Source: Streptomyces luteogriseus
Lineage (GTDB): Bacteria > Actinomycetota > Actinomycetes > Streptomycetales > Streptomycetaceae
Reading direction: 5' to 3'
Length of the DNA stretch: 64,000 bases
NCBI RefSeq assembly: GCF_014205055.1
Contig: NZ_JACHMS010000001.1
Span: forward strand, 7,716,501-7,780,500
Below the pieces are notes generated by a model. The model had not been told where the DNA came from. It saw only the letters and a list, made by a program, of their open reading frames with translations, and made no database searches. The position numbers were made by a program, and so were the translations under genes. Positions within the stretch are counted from its first letter, which is position 1. Every line of letters starts with the position of its first letter. This document shows positions 52,038 to 60,607 of the stretch, piece by piece.

Positions 52038-52430
52038 ATGGCTCAGCAGGCCGAGCAGGCGCTCGTGGAACGGTGGCGGGACATTCTGGCGCTGCACGCG
52101 CGGACCCAGTGCGAACTCGACCGTGCGCTGCACGGCCACGGGCTGTGCGCCAGCGACTTCGAGGTGCTCGACGTCCTCGCCGGGTGCCGGACCCCCAAGG
52201 GCACGCCGTCCTACCGTGTCCAGGAGATCTCCGAGCGGGTCCACCTGAGCCAGAGCGCGCTGTCGCGGCTGATCGCCCGGCTGGAGAGGGAGGGCCTCGT
52301 CGAGCGCGGCATGTGCTCCGAGGACCGGCGTGGCGTGAAGGTCTGCCTCACGGCGAAGGGGCGCGCGCTGCACGGCGAGGTGCTTCCCGTGCAGCGCGCG
52401 GTACTGGCGAGAATGCTCACCGACGGCTGA
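52038..52430 (+). CDS. MarR-family transcriptional regulator
   Basis: 130 residues. The winged helix is complete: GHGLCASDFEVLDVLAGCRT, VQEISERVHLSQSALSRLIA (recognition helix) and RLEREGLVERGMCSEDRRGV then KVCLTAKGRALH (wing). Start at ATG 52038; the longer frame from 51966 would cross the palindrome. It is divergent from the drug-type MFS gene and most likely represses it. Three cysteines (C near residues 37, 50 and 92) could allow redox sensing, but this is speculative. Confidence 0.88.
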   Translation: MAQQAEQALVERWRDILALHARTQCELDRALHGHGLCASDFEVLDVLAGCRTPKGTPSYRVQEISERVHLSQSALSRLIARLEREGLVERGMCSEDRRGVKVCLTAKGRALHGEVLPVQRAVLARMLTDG

Positions 52431-52448
52431 CTGCCCGTCGGCGGCTGC

Positions 52449-53177
52449 TCAGATCGCCGACGCCTCCCGCCACAGCGTGGCGAGTGCCTGGTCGCCCGTG
52501 GCGCTCGGCAGAGGCGCCCGGTTCCACAGCGCCAGGTACAACTGTCCGGCCGGAGCGGACAGTTCGCACTCCGCCTCCCCGGACTCGTCCCGCGTGGTCA
52601 CGGGCGGCTCCGGCGACAGCCGCAGCGTCCACACCGCGCCGGTGTCCTCGGTGCGGATCCGCAGGACGCGTGGCTCGGGGGTCCGTACGCGGCTCCTGGG
52701 GCGAGCGTGGAAGCCGCGCAGCAGTTCGTCGATGCCGTCGGTCGCGAACTCGGGGGTGACCTCCGTCGGGGCGCCGCCGCGTGCGGACTCCGCGTCGACC
52801 CGGTGCACGGCCGTCTCGTGCGCCTGCCGCCGGGCCCAGAAGGCCAGCGGGGACGGCGCGGGCAGGAAGGTGAAACACTCCAGCTCGGGCGAGGCGCCCG
52901 CCAGCGTGCCCACGAGGTGCCGGTGGCTGTCGCGGTACCAGGCGATCAGCTCCGCGCCGTCGAGGCCGGTGGGTTCGACCAGCGGGCGGCGTTCGGTGGT
53001 CTGCTCGGCGACGTAGGCGGCCGCCCAGCGGTGCACGGCGCCCGTGTGCCGCAACAGATCGCGCACCTGCCACTCGGGGCACGTCGGCACCTTTGCTTCC
53101 GTCCCGGCCTCCTCGGCGGCCGCTGCCAGCAGCCGGCCTTCCGTCTCCAGTGCTTGAACGAACTCGGCGGTCTCCAT
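52449..53177 (-). CDS. Maleylpyruvate isomerase family, mycothiol-dependent (DinB-like fold)
   Basis: 242 residues. FVQALETEGRLLAAAAEEAG then KVPTCPEWQVRDLLRHTGAV matches the N-terminal metal-binding domain of the mycothiol-dependent maleylpyruvate isomerase family. FWARRQAHETAVHRVDAESA contains the second conserved His cluster. The C-terminal MDMPI_C domain follows (VWTLRLSPEPPVTTRDESGE). Members use mycothiol, the actinobacterial thiol, for isomerisation or transfer reactions; the substrate is unknown. Start at ATG 53177. The stop lies 19 bases from the MarR stop. Confidence 0.82.
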   Translation of the reverse strand: METAEFVQALETEGRLLAAAAEEAGTEAKVPTCPEWQVRDLLRHTGAVHRWAAAYVAEQTTERRPLVEPTGLDGAELIAWYRDSHRHLVGTLAGASPELECFTFLPAPSPLAFWARRQAHETAVHRVDAESARGGAPTEVTPEFATDGIDELLRGFHARPRSRVRTPEPRVLRIRTEDTGAVWTLRLSPEPPVTTRDESGEAECELSAPAGQLYLALWNRAPLPSATGDQALATLWREASAI

Positions 53178-53241
53178 GGCGCCGAGTCTGCCGCATGAAG
53201 TGCTGTTCGAGCCCGGGGATTTCCGGCGGCCGGCCCCGGGG

Positions 53242-54120
53242 CTACGGCAGCGGCGTCCCGCCCGTCGCGTTGACGATCTCGGCGGTGATGTACGACGCCT
53301 CCTGCGAGGCGAGGAAGACGTACGCCGGAGCCATTTCGGCGGGCTGTGCGGGCCGTCCGATGGGGGCCTGCTTGCCGAACGTCCGCGTGTCCGGGAGGGT
53401 CGCCGGGATCAGCGGCGTCCACACCGGGCCCGGCGCCACCGCGTTGACGCGGATGCCCTTCTCGATCAGCATCTGCGCCAGCCCCTGCGTGAACGTGACG
53501 ATCGCGCCCTTCGTCGTCGCGTAGTCCAGCAGATGCGGACTGGGCTTGTACGCCTGCACCGACGTGGAGTTGATGATGCTGCCGCCCTCCGGGATGTGCG
53601 GCAGGGCCATCTTGCACAGCCAGAACATCCCGTACAGGTTCGTGCGCAGTACCCGGTCGAACTGCTCGGTGGTGATCGCCTCGATGCCGTCGGGCTGTGA
53701 CATCTGGTACGCCGCGTTGTTCACGAGGACATCGATCCGTCCGAACTCCTGCACGGCGCGGTCGATCAGCGCCCGGCAGTTCGCCTCCTCCCGTACGTCG
53801 CACGAGACGGGCACGGCACGCCGGCCGGCCTCCTCGACGAGCCGGGCCGTCTCGGCGGCGTCGTCCTTCTCGTCATCCAGATGGGTGAACAGGACGTCGG
53901 CTCCCTCACGGGCGAACGCCAGGGCGACCGCGCGGCCGATCCCGGAGTCCCCGCCCGTGATCACGGCCTTGCGGCCGGCCAGCCGGTCGCTGCCCCGGTA
54001 GGACTCCTCACCGTGGTCCGGGGGCGGGTCCATCGGGCCGGTCCAGCCCGGGTGCGGCTGGTCCTGGGAGGGAAACTCCGGGGTCGGGTGCTGCTCTCCG
54101 GGGTGCTGCTGTTCGGTCAC
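53242..54120 (-). CDS. SDR-family oxidoreductase with N-terminal extension
   Basis: 292 residues from GTG 54120, which has AAGGAGG seven bases upstream. After a ~50-residue polar extension rich in Pro, Gln and His (PEFPSQDQPHPGWTGPMDPP), the SDR core starts: AVITGGDSGIGRAVALAFAR (TGxxxGIG), DVLVNNAAYQMSQ (NNAA), and the active site from INSTSVQAYKPSPHLLDYA to TTKGAIV (Ser, Tyr, Lys). This extended form is the YhxC/YghA-like glucose-dehydrogenase subgroup, often induced by stress. Substrate undetermined. Confidence 0.87.
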   Translation of the reverse strand: MTEQQHPGEQHPTPEFPSQDQPHPGWTGPMDPPPDHGEESYRGSDRLAGRKAVITGGDSGIGRAVALAFAREGADVLFTHLDDEKDDAAETARLVEEAGRRAVPVSCDVREEANCRALIDRAVQEFGRIDVLVNNAAYQMSQPDGIEAITTEQFDRVLRTNLYGMFWLCKMALPHIPEGGSIINSTSVQAYKPSPHLLDYATTKGAIVTFTQGLAQMLIEKGIRVNAVAPGPVWTPLIPATLPDTRTFGKQAPIGRPAQPAEMAPAYVFLASQEASYITAEIVNATGGTPLP

Positions 54121-54220
54121 GGGTCTGCCTCCTTGTACACGTCGTACGGCCCGGTGATCACAACGGGCGGGGCCACGGGTACCCAGGAACCTCGGCATCC
54201 CTCCTGGCAGCCCCCTCGTG

Positions 54221-55438
54221 TCAGCCCGCGGCCGTCCGTCGCGCGGCCGCCCCCACCAGGGCGCCTACGACCGCCGCCACCGCCGCCAGGACCGCCACGC
54301 TCGTCAGTGCGGCCGGCAGGGAGAACCAGTCCGCCATGAAGCCGATGGCCGGCGGGCCGAGGAGCATGCCCCCGTAGCCCAGAGTGGAGGCCGTGGCGAC
54401 ACCACCGGGACCGGCGAGGGCGCCCGCGCGTTCCACGGCCACAGGGAAGAGGTTCGCGAGGCCGATGCCCGTGACCGCGTAGCCGAGGAGGGCCGCCCAG
54501 AGGGAGGGGGCGAGAGCGCCGAGCAGCATGCCGGCCGCCGCGGTGCTGCCGCCGGCGACGACGGTCCGGGTCCGCCCCAGGCGTTCCAGGAGCGTCGTGC
54601 CGGTCAGTCGCCCCACCGTCATGGCGAGCGCGAAGCAGGAGTAGCCCACGGCCGCGGCACCCGCCGAGGCATGCAGGTCCTGTTCGAGGTGCAGGGCTCC
54701 CCAGTCGGCCAGCGCCCCCTCGCCGTACGCGGTGCACCCCGCGATCAGGCCGAAGACGATCACCAGCGCTCGGGTGCGGCGGTCCAGGCGGGGCGGGGCT
54801 CCCTCGGTGGGAAGGTCCTGCTCCGGGGGCGCCGGCGGCTCGTGCCGCAGGAGGATGGGGCCCGCCGCGGCGGTGACGAGCAGGCCGACGAGCGTGAGCA
54901 GCAGCAGGTGCCGGGTGGGGGAGAGGACCCCCGCGACGAGCCCGCCCAGCCCCGCCCCGACCATGCCGCCCAGGCTGAAGGCCGCGTGGAAGCTCGGCAT
55001 GACCGGCCGCCGAAGCGCGGCCACGAGCTCGACGGCCGCGCTGTTGAAGGCGACGTTGATCCCGCCGTACGCGGCCCCGAAGAGCAGCAGGACGAGGCCC
55101 AGCGCGAGCGCAGAGTGGGTCAGCGGGGGCAGAGCGACGGAGAGCGAGAGCAGCACCGCGCAGACGACGGTGACCTGGTGGTTCCCGTAGCGGCGGCACA
55201 GGCGTCCGGTGAGGGTCATGGTGATGACGGCCCCGGCGGAGACGCCCAGGAGGGCGAGGCCGAGGGCACTGGCGGAGGCGCCGGTCTGCGCCTTGATGGC
55301 GGGGATGCGCACGACCCATCCGGCGAAGACGAAGCCGTCGAGGGCGAAGAAGACGGTGAGGGCGATCCGGAGTCGGGTCAGGGAGCTGCTGTGGCCCGGC
55401 ACGTCATTGTGCGTTCGGGGTTTGTTTATTTGCGGCAC
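54221..55438 (-). CDS. MFS transporter (12-helix, sugar/fucose-permease-like)
   Basis: 405 residues, 12 helices. ALTVFFALDGFVFAGWVVRI then PAIKAQTGASASALGLALLG opens a clade of MFS proteins widespread in Streptomyces; GAAYGGINVAFNSAAVELVA and SFHAAFSLGGMVGAGLGGLV are later conserved stretches. Start listed at GTG 55438; GTG 55402 is an equally good or better choice because the intervening bases are AT-rich and look like promoter sequence (GTTTATTTGCGGCACAAAC). Neither has a strong ribosome site. Substrate unknown. Confidence 0.82.
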   Translation of the reverse strand: MPQINKPRTHNDVPGHSSSLTRLRIALTVFFALDGFVFAGWVVRIPAIKAQTGASASALGLALLGVSAGAVITMTLTGRLCRRYGNHQVTVVCAVLLSLSVALPPLTHSALALGLVLLLFGAAYGGINVAFNSAAVELVAALRRPVMPSFHAAFSLGGMVGAGLGGLVAGVLSPTRHLLLLTLVGLLVTAAAGPILLRHEPPAPPEQDLPTEGAPPRLDRRTRALVIVFGLIAGCTAYGEGALADWGALHLEQDLHASAGAAAVGYSCFALAMTVGRLTGTTLLERLGRTRTVVAGGSTAAAGMLLGALAPSLWAALLGYAVTGIGLANLFPVAVERAGALAGPGGVATASTLGYGGMLLGPPAIGFMADWFSLPAALTSVAVLAAVAAVVGALVGAAARRTAAG

Positions 55439-55542
55439 AAACTCAGGCTAGGTGGGTGCGGGGGCGACGACAAGGTGCGACTCTGGGACGAGACCCATCG
55501 CCGAGGAGCGGACGCATCCGCCGCAGGAGCGCAGGAGGGCAC

Positions 55543-57021
55543 ATGGGACGTGACGTGCCGGCCCTGGTGTTCACCCGGGAGGACCGCCGTCGGTACCGGG
55601 AGAAGATGCACACCGACCTCGAGGTGCTCGCCCGGATGCTCCACGAGTCGGGCTTCGAGAGCGAGCGCCCCCAGGTCGGCCTGGAGATCGAGCTCAACCT
55701 GGTGGACGACGCCGGGCTGCCCGCGATGCGCAACACCGACGTGCTCCGGGCGATCGCCGACCCCGCCTGGTCCAGCGAACTGGGCCGCTTCAACCTGGAG
55801 ATCAACATCCCGCCCCGGGAGCTGACGGCCGGTGGCCCCGGCTCCTGGGAGCAGGCGATCCGGGACGCCCTCAACCACGCCGAGGACCGCGCCGCCGCGG
55901 TGGGCGCGCACCTGATCATGGTGGGCATCCTGCCGACCCTGGGCGAGCCGGACGTCAGCGGCGCCGCGCTCTCCGGCGACCCGCGCTACCGGTTGCTCAA
56001 CGAGCAGATCTTCGCGGCCCGGGGAGAAGACCTGAGGATCAGGGTCGACGGCGTGGAGCGCCTGTCGACGTACGCCGACACCATCACTCCCGAGGCCGCC
56101 TGCACCAGTACCCAGTTCCATCTCCAGGTCGACCCGAAGGAGTTCCCGCACTACTGGAACGCGGCCCAGGCCATCGCGGGCGTGCAGATCGCCCTCGCGG
56201 CGAACTCGCCCTTCCTGTTCGGCAAGGAGCTGTGGCGCGAGACCCGCATCCCCCTGTTCGAGCAGGCCACCGACACCCGCCCCGAGGAGATCAAGGCCCA
56301 GGGCGTACGGCCCCGGGTGTGGTTCGGGGAGCGCTGGATCACCAGCGTCTTCGACCTCTTCGAGGAGAACGTGCGCTACTTCCCGGCTCTGCTGCCGCTG
56401 TGCGAGGACGAGGACCCGCAGAAGGAGCTGGACAGCGGCGGTGTTCCCCAGCTCGGCGAGCTGACCCTGCACAACGGCACGATCTACCGCTGGAACCGCC
56501 CCATCTACGCGGTCACCGACAGCGGCCCGCATCTGCGCATCGAGAACCGCGTGCTCCCCGCCGGTCCCACCGTGGCCGACATCATCGCCAACGGCGCCTT
56601 CTACTACGGACTGACCCGCGCCCTGGTCGACGAGGACCGGCCGGTGTGGACGCGGATGTCCTTCTCGGTCGCCGAGGAGAACCTGCACACCGCGGCCCGC
56701 GACGGCATCGACGCCCGCCTGTACTGGCCCGGCGTGGGCGAAGTGCCGGTCACGGAACTGGTGTTGCGGCGGCTGCTGCCCCTGGCACACAAGGGCCTGG
56801 AGCTGACCGGCATGGACGCCGCGTGGCGCGAGCCCCTGCTGGGCATCATCGAGCAGCGCTGCGTCAGCGGTCGCAACGGCGCCCTGTGGCAGGCGGAGAC
56901 GGTGCACCACCTGGAGAAGGCCGGCATCTCCGACCGGCGGGAGGCGCTGCGGCAGATGACCAGGACGTACATGGACTACATGCACATGAACGCGCCCGCG
57001 CACACCTGGCCCGTGGACTGA
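55543..57021 (+). CDS. Glutamate-cysteine ligase family 2 (YbdK-type carboxylate-amine ligase)
   Basis: 492 residues. The GCS2 domain is present: RPQVGLEIELNLVDDAGLPA (metal-binding Glu pair), RFNLEINIPPRELTAGGPGS, STQFHLQVDPKEFPHYWNAA and HLRIENRVLPAGPTVADIIA with the catalytic Arg. It is longer than E. coli YbdK (about 370 residues) and matches a longer actinobacterial group. Actinomycetes make mycothiol and ergothioneine, the latter requiring a gamma-glutamylcysteine ligase (EgtA-like), so this may be a related ATP-dependent ligase. ATG 55543 follows AGGAGGG. Confidence 0.87.
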   Translation: MGRDVPALVFTREDRRRYREKMHTDLEVLARMLHESGFESERPQVGLEIELNLVDDAGLPAMRNTDVLRAIADPAWSSELGRFNLEINIPPRELTAGGPGSWEQAIRDALNHAEDRAAAVGAHLIMVGILPTLGEPDVSGAALSGDPRYRLLNEQIFAARGEDLRIRVDGVERLSTYADTITPEAACTSTQFHLQVDPKEFPHYWNAAQAIAGVQIALAANSPFLFGKELWRETRIPLFEQATDTRPEEIKAQGVRPRVWFGERWITSVFDLFEENVRYFPALLPLCEDEDPQKELDSGGVPQLGELTLHNGTIYRWNRPIYAVTDSGPHLRIENRVLPAGPTVADIIANGAFYYGLTRALVDEDRPVWTRMSFSVAEENLHTAARDGIDARLYWPGVGEVPVTELVLRRLLPLAHKGLELTGMDAAWREPLLGIIEQRCVSGRNGALWQAETVHHLEKAGISDRREALRQMTRTYMDYMHMNAPAHTWPVD

Positions 57022-57023
57022 CC

Positions 57024-58133
57024 TCAGCCGGTCCGGCCCTGCCACTGCGCGGCAGCGGTCAACGGGACGGGCTCGGGCACCCGCGCCGATGTCATCAGCT
57101 CGATGCGCCGCCCCTCGGCCGCCGAACGCAGCAGAGCCGTCATCGTCTCCAGGACGTGCAGGGCCAGTTCGCCGTTCGCGCGCGGTGCCCGCACCCCGCC
57201 GGCGGTGACGAAGTCGAGCAGGCCGACACCGCGTGCGCCGTCCGCGTAGCCCGCCGACGCCGGCAAGGCGCGCCAGCGCGTGTCGCCGAGGGCGTGGAGG
57301 CGCACCTCCCCGTCGAAGCGGTTGGGGTCGGGGACGGAGAGGGTGCCGCTGTCGCCGTGCACCTCGATGGGCGCGGCCGTGGTGGCCACGCCGTCGAAGC
57401 TCGTCGTGAGCGTCGTCAGCGTCCCGTTCACGTGCTCCAGCACTCCGGAGACATGGCTGTCCACCTCGACCGGTATGCGCTCGCCGGCGCGTGGGCCGGA
57501 TCCGATGACGCGCTCGGCGCGCAGCCGCCCGGCGGCCCCCGTCACGGCACGCACCGGTCCCAGCAGGTGGACCAGGGACGTGAGGTAGTACGGCCCCATG
57601 TCCAGCAGCGGGCCGCCGCCGGCCGTGTAGTAGAAGTCGGGGTGGGGGTGCCAGCGTTCGTGTCCCGGGGTGACCATCACGGCCGAGGCGAACTGGGGGC
57701 GTCCGATCTTCCCGGCCTCCACCGCGGCACGCGCGGTCTGAACTCCCGTGCCCAGCACGGTGTCCGGGGCGCAGCCGACACCGGTGCCCGCCTTCGCGGC
57801 GGCCTCCAGGACGGCCCGGGCGTCCTCCAGCTCCGCGGCCAGGGGCTTCTCCCCGTACACGTTCTTGCCGTGCCGGATCGCCCCGAGGGCTATCTCCGCG
57901 TGGGCGGCCGGTGTGGTCAGGTTCAGGACCGTGTCCACGTCCGGGCTGCTCAGCAGCTCCTCGACGGTCAGCGCCCGGGCGCCGGGCAGTTCGGCGGCGG
58001 CCGCCGCCGACCGGGAGGCGTCGAGGTCGGCGACCGCGGTGACGCGTACGCCGGGACGGCCCACGAGTGTGTCCAGGTACGCGCGGGAGATGACGCCGAG
58101 TCCTACGACTCCGACGCGGTGCGCGTCGCCCAC
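57024..58133 (-). CDS. Gfo/Idh/MocA-family NAD(P)-dependent oxidoreductase
   Basis: 369 residues from GTG 58133. The Rossmann motif is VGVVGLGVISRAYLDTLVGR; VDTVLNLTTPAAHAEIALGA and KNVYGEKPLAAELEDARAVL (the EKP motif with catalytic Lys) follow; TAGGGPLLDMGPYYLTSLVH is the C-terminal Gfo_Idh substrate region with the conserved Asp. Its first 31 bases lie within the 3' end of the ThuA gene, so the pair is translationally coupled. Such pairs oxidise sugars or inositols; the gene is three bases from the convergent ligase stop. Confidence 0.9.
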   Translation of the reverse strand: MGDAHRVGVVGLGVISRAYLDTLVGRPGVRVTAVADLDASRSAAAAAELPGARALTVEELLSSPDVDTVLNLTTPAAHAEIALGAIRHGKNVYGEKPLAAELEDARAVLEAAAKAGTGVGCAPDTVLGTGVQTARAAVEAGKIGRPQFASAVMVTPGHERWHPHPDFYYTAGGGPLLDMGPYYLTSLVHLLGPVRAVTGAAGRLRAERVIGSGPRAGERIPVEVDSHVSGVLEHVNGTLTTLTTSFDGVATTAAPIEVHGDSGTLSVPDPNRFDGEVRLHALGDTRWRALPASAGYADGARGVGLLDFVTAGGVRAPRANGELALHVLETMTALLRSAAEGRRIELMTSARVPEPVPLTAAAQWQGRTG

Positions 58134-58813
58134 AGCATGCCCCTCTCGATGATCGTGCGGACATGGGGGTGCTCCAGCACGTCGACGCTGTGCCCCGGCG
58201 TCGTCACCACGATCCGCCCGGCACCCCACCGGCGGGTCCAGACCGCCGGGGAGATGACCGGCCGGTGCCAGGGCTGCCACGGCCGGACGGGATGCGTGGT
58301 GGTGGCCAGGACATCGATGAGGTCGTCGTGGAGCACCCAGTACTGCTCGGTGTCCAGCGCGAACTCCTCGATGCCGGCCGTGATCGGGTGCTCGCGGCCG
58401 GCATCGGTGGGACTGATGGTGTGGGGCAGGAAGTTGTCGTCCGCCGCACCCCGGCGCTCGCACGGCTCCTTGCCGGGGTGTGTGGCGAACTGGCCGCCCA
58501 CCAGGTGCAGATAGTCCGACGAGGCGCGGAACGAGTCGGCGATGCCGCCGTGCCAGCCGGTGAAGCCGGTACCGGCCTCGACCGCGGAGCTCAGCCCCGC
58601 CAGCTGGTCGCGCGTGATCTCCGACATCGTCACGCACTGCACGACCAGGTCGGTGCCGGCCATCTCGGTGGCGTCCGCGTAGATCTCGGTCGACTCCTCG
58701 ACCCGGACCGTGTATCCGTTGTCCCGGAGGAAGGGCAGGAACAGTTCCGTGGCCTCGACCGGCTGATGTCCTTCCCAGCCGCCTCGGACCACCAGGGCTC
58801 TCTTCTGCGTCAT
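58103..58813 (-). CDS. ThuA-like domain (trehalose utilisation type) protein
   Basis: 236 residues with a glutamine-amidotransferase-like fold: RALVVRGGWEGHQPVEATEL, GTGFTGWHGGIADSFRASSD and YLHLVGGQFATHPGKEP; HPITAGIEEFALDTEQYWVL and PVISPAVWTRRWGAGRIVVT are ThuA hallmarks. In rhizobia ThuA acts with the oxidoreductase ThuB on disaccharides through keto intermediates. Here the next gene is a Gfo/Idh oxidoreductase overlapping by 31 bases, the same functional pairing. Start at ATG 58813. No dedicated transporter is next to it. Confidence 0.88.
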   Translation of the reverse strand: MTQKRALVVRGGWEGHQPVEATELFLPFLRDNGYTVRVEESTEIYADATEMAGTDLVVQCVTMSEITRDQLAGLSSAVEAGTGFTGWHGGIADSFRASSDYLHLVGGQFATHPGKEPCERRGAADDNFLPHTISPTDAGREHPITAGIEEFALDTEQYWVLHDDLIDVLATTTHPVRPWQPWHRPVISPAVWTRRWGAGRIVVTTPGHSVDVLEHPHVRTIIERGMLWATRTASES

Positions 58814-58864
58814 CGTGATCTCACTATGCGCCGGTCGCCCGCGATCGGAAAAGAGGGCCGGACC

Positions 58865-59716
58865 TCACGAAAGTTTCGCGGTGGCGGCCCGCGCCGAGAC
58901 CATCCAGCAGGCCGCGGTGTAACGGACTTCCGTGCCCTGCACGAACGGGTCGAAGGCGGGCCGGACCACCTCGACGATCTCTGCCCGGGTCCGCTCGTCG
59001 GCGTCGGGCAGGACCGTCCCGAGCGGACCGAGCCGGGTGAAATAGGTGACGAGTTCCTTCTCGGGCAGGGTGCAGACCACGTCGACCGGCTCGATGCCGA
59101 CCCCGGCCCAGCCGCTCTCCGCCAGGATGTGGTGGACCCGCCCAGGGTCCGCGAAGGCGAACTGGCCCGGCTGGTCCGGCCGGCGGGCGGGAAGCTCCGG
59201 CAGGAAGGGGGCCGCGGCGCGTTCAGCGGTCGTCATGAACGGGTTCTCCTCGGGCCCCCGCCAGACCACGCACCGCAGCCCGGCCCCGTCCTTCACCGTG
59301 CTCCGCAGATTGGCGAAGGCGCGCACGGGGTCGCTGAAGAACATGACACCGAAGCGCGAGATGACAGCGTCGAAGGCCGCGGGTTCGAACGCGTACTCCT
59401 GCGCGTCGGCCTGGACGAAGGACGCCGGTACGTCCTCCCGCTCGGCCCGCGCCCGCGCCTCCTCGATCATCGGTCCGGAGATGTCGACACCCACACAGTG
59501 CCCGACCCTGCGGGCGACGGCCCGGGTGATGCTGCCCGTGCCGCAGCCGACGTCCAGCACACTGGCCGCGTGTTCGGCGGACACGGCGTCGACGAGCAAC
59601 TCCTCGATCGGCCCGAACATCTGGTTCAGCACCCCCTGGAGATCCACCCAGGCATGGCCGGCGGGCCCGTTCCAGCGGGCGGCCTGCTCGTCGTAGGACC
59701 TGCGTGAGGCATCCAT
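58865..59716 (-). CDS. Class I SAM-dependent methyltransferase
   Basis: 283 residues from ATG 59716. WNGPAGHAWVDLQGVLNQMF is a segment typical of this Streptomyces clade; motif I is SVLDVGCGTGSITRAVARRV, then VGVDISGPMIEEARARAERE, and FDAVISRFGVMFFSDPVRAF. The C-terminus ends VRYTAACWMVSARAATAKL. Enzymes of this clade are annotated as ubiquinone/arsenite-like methyltransferases without firm substrates. The MerR gene is divergent, and the minus-strand promoter carries a MerR-style palindrome, so regulation by it is likely. Confidence 0.87.
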   Translation of the reverse strand: MDASRRSYDEQAARWNGPAGHAWVDLQGVLNQMFGPIEELLVDAVSAEHAASVLDVGCGTGSITRAVARRVGHCVGVDISGPMIEEARARAEREDVPASFVQADAQEYAFEPAAFDAVISRFGVMFFSDPVRAFANLRSTVKDGAGLRCVVWRGPEENPFMTTAERAAAPFLPELPARRPDQPGQFAFADPGRVHHILAESGWAGVGIEPVDVVCTLPEKELVTYFTRLGPLGTVLPDADERTRAEIVEVVRPAFDPFVQGTEVRYTAACWMVSARAATAKLS

Positions 59717-59768
59717 CGTCGTACTCCCTCTGCTTGTCTTCGTCGGGGCGGGATGACAGCGTTCTACT

Positions 59769-59782
59769 TCAAGTCGACTTGA
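59769..59782 (-). promoter_or_regulatory. 14-bp palindrome inside a promoter, candidate MerR operator
   Basis: TCAAGTCGACTTGA is perfectly symmetrical. On the minus strand it follows TTGACC (59788-59783), a good -35 box, and precedes TAGAAC (about 59766-59761) as -10. An operator lying between the -35 and -10 is the MerR hallmark. It controls the methyltransferase and perhaps the divergent MerR gene. Confidence 0.7.
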
Positions 59783-59792
59783 GGTCAAGACA

Positions 59793-60224
59793 ATGACAGA
59801 ACTGGACATAGCAGAAGTGGCGCACCGCGCAGGAGTGCCCGCCTCGACCCTGCGGTTCTACGAGGAGAAGGGACTGATCTCCTCGGCAGGCCGGCGCGGC
59901 CTGCGCCGCCAGTACGACCCCGGGGTGCTGGAGCGGCTGGCGCTGATCGCGCTGGGGCGGACGGCCGGGTTCTCGCTCGACGAGATCGCGCAGATGTTCG
60001 CGCCGGACGGGCGGCCGTGCATCGACCGGGACATGCTGTCCGCCAAGGCGGACGAACTGGACCGCACGATCCGTGAACTGGCCGTCCTGCGGGACTCCCT
60101 GCGGCACGCCGCCGCCTGCCCCGCGCCGAGCCACCTGGAGTGCTCCACCTTCCGCCGCCTGATCGACGCGGCGGCCTCCGGCGGCGTCGCGGCGCCGGGA
60201 AAGCGGCCCCCCGAACGCCGTTGA
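59793..60224 (+). CDS. MerR-family transcriptional regulator
   Basis: 143 residues. The N-terminal HTH is LDIAEVAHRAGVPASTLRFY followed by EEKGLISSAGRRGLRRQYDP, and FSLDEIAQMFAPDGRPCIDR starts the dimerisation helix. Cysteines lie in RPCID and in AACPAPSHLECSTFRRL (C-x7-C), resembling metal- or redox-sensing MerR proteins, but the SoxR CxxCxCx5C cluster is absent. ATG 59793. It faces the methyltransferase gene across a promoter with a fitting palindrome. Confidence 0.88.
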   Translation: MTELDIAEVAHRAGVPASTLRFYEEKGLISSAGRRGLRRQYDPGVLERLALIALGRTAGFSLDEIAQMFAPDGRPCIDRDMLSAKADELDRTIRELAVLRDSLRHAAACPAPSHLECSTFRRLIDAAASGGVAAPGKRPPERR

Positions 60225-60240
60225 CCGGCCACCGGGGCCC

Positions 60241-60477
60241 TTGGTCCAGAACTGGGCCGTGCTGTGCCCGCACCACCGCGACCCCGGTGATGCGGCCGGT
60301 CGGCGCACTGCTCCCGCCGAACGGCGCGGATTCTGGTCGGGCCTCCTCCAGAGCGGCTACTCGCCGGGGTATCTCCTGGCCGCCGTGGCCTTCTTAGTCA
60401 TCGAGCCCGTCTTCGGCCGGCGGAGCGGCTCGGCGACGGCGCCGAGCCGTGCGGCGACCGGCACGGTGCGGTCCTGA
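60241..60477 (+). pseudogene. Remnant of an MFS transporter gene
   Basis: Within a 78-codon frame, RRGFWSGLLQSGYSPGYLLA then AVAFLVIEPVFGRR strongly recalls the fourth-fifth helix region of MFS permeases of the sialate/lactate type. What precedes it (QNWAVLCPHHRDPGDAAG) and what follows (SGSATAPSRAATGTVRS) do not look like an MFS protein. It therefore appears to be an isolated piece of a once longer gene, or a chance frame containing one. No ribosome site. It sits directly before a damaged carbonic anhydrase gene. Confidence 0.4.
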
Positions 60478-60607
60478 GCGGACCCGCGTTTTGGATCAGT
60501 CCTTCTCCTGCGCTGCACGCGTGCTGTACGGGCCCTGACCGGCGTCCCGCGAGAGTGCCATCACCGCCTCCCACCAGGGAGAACGGCCACCGAAAGGGGA
60601 CCGCCAC

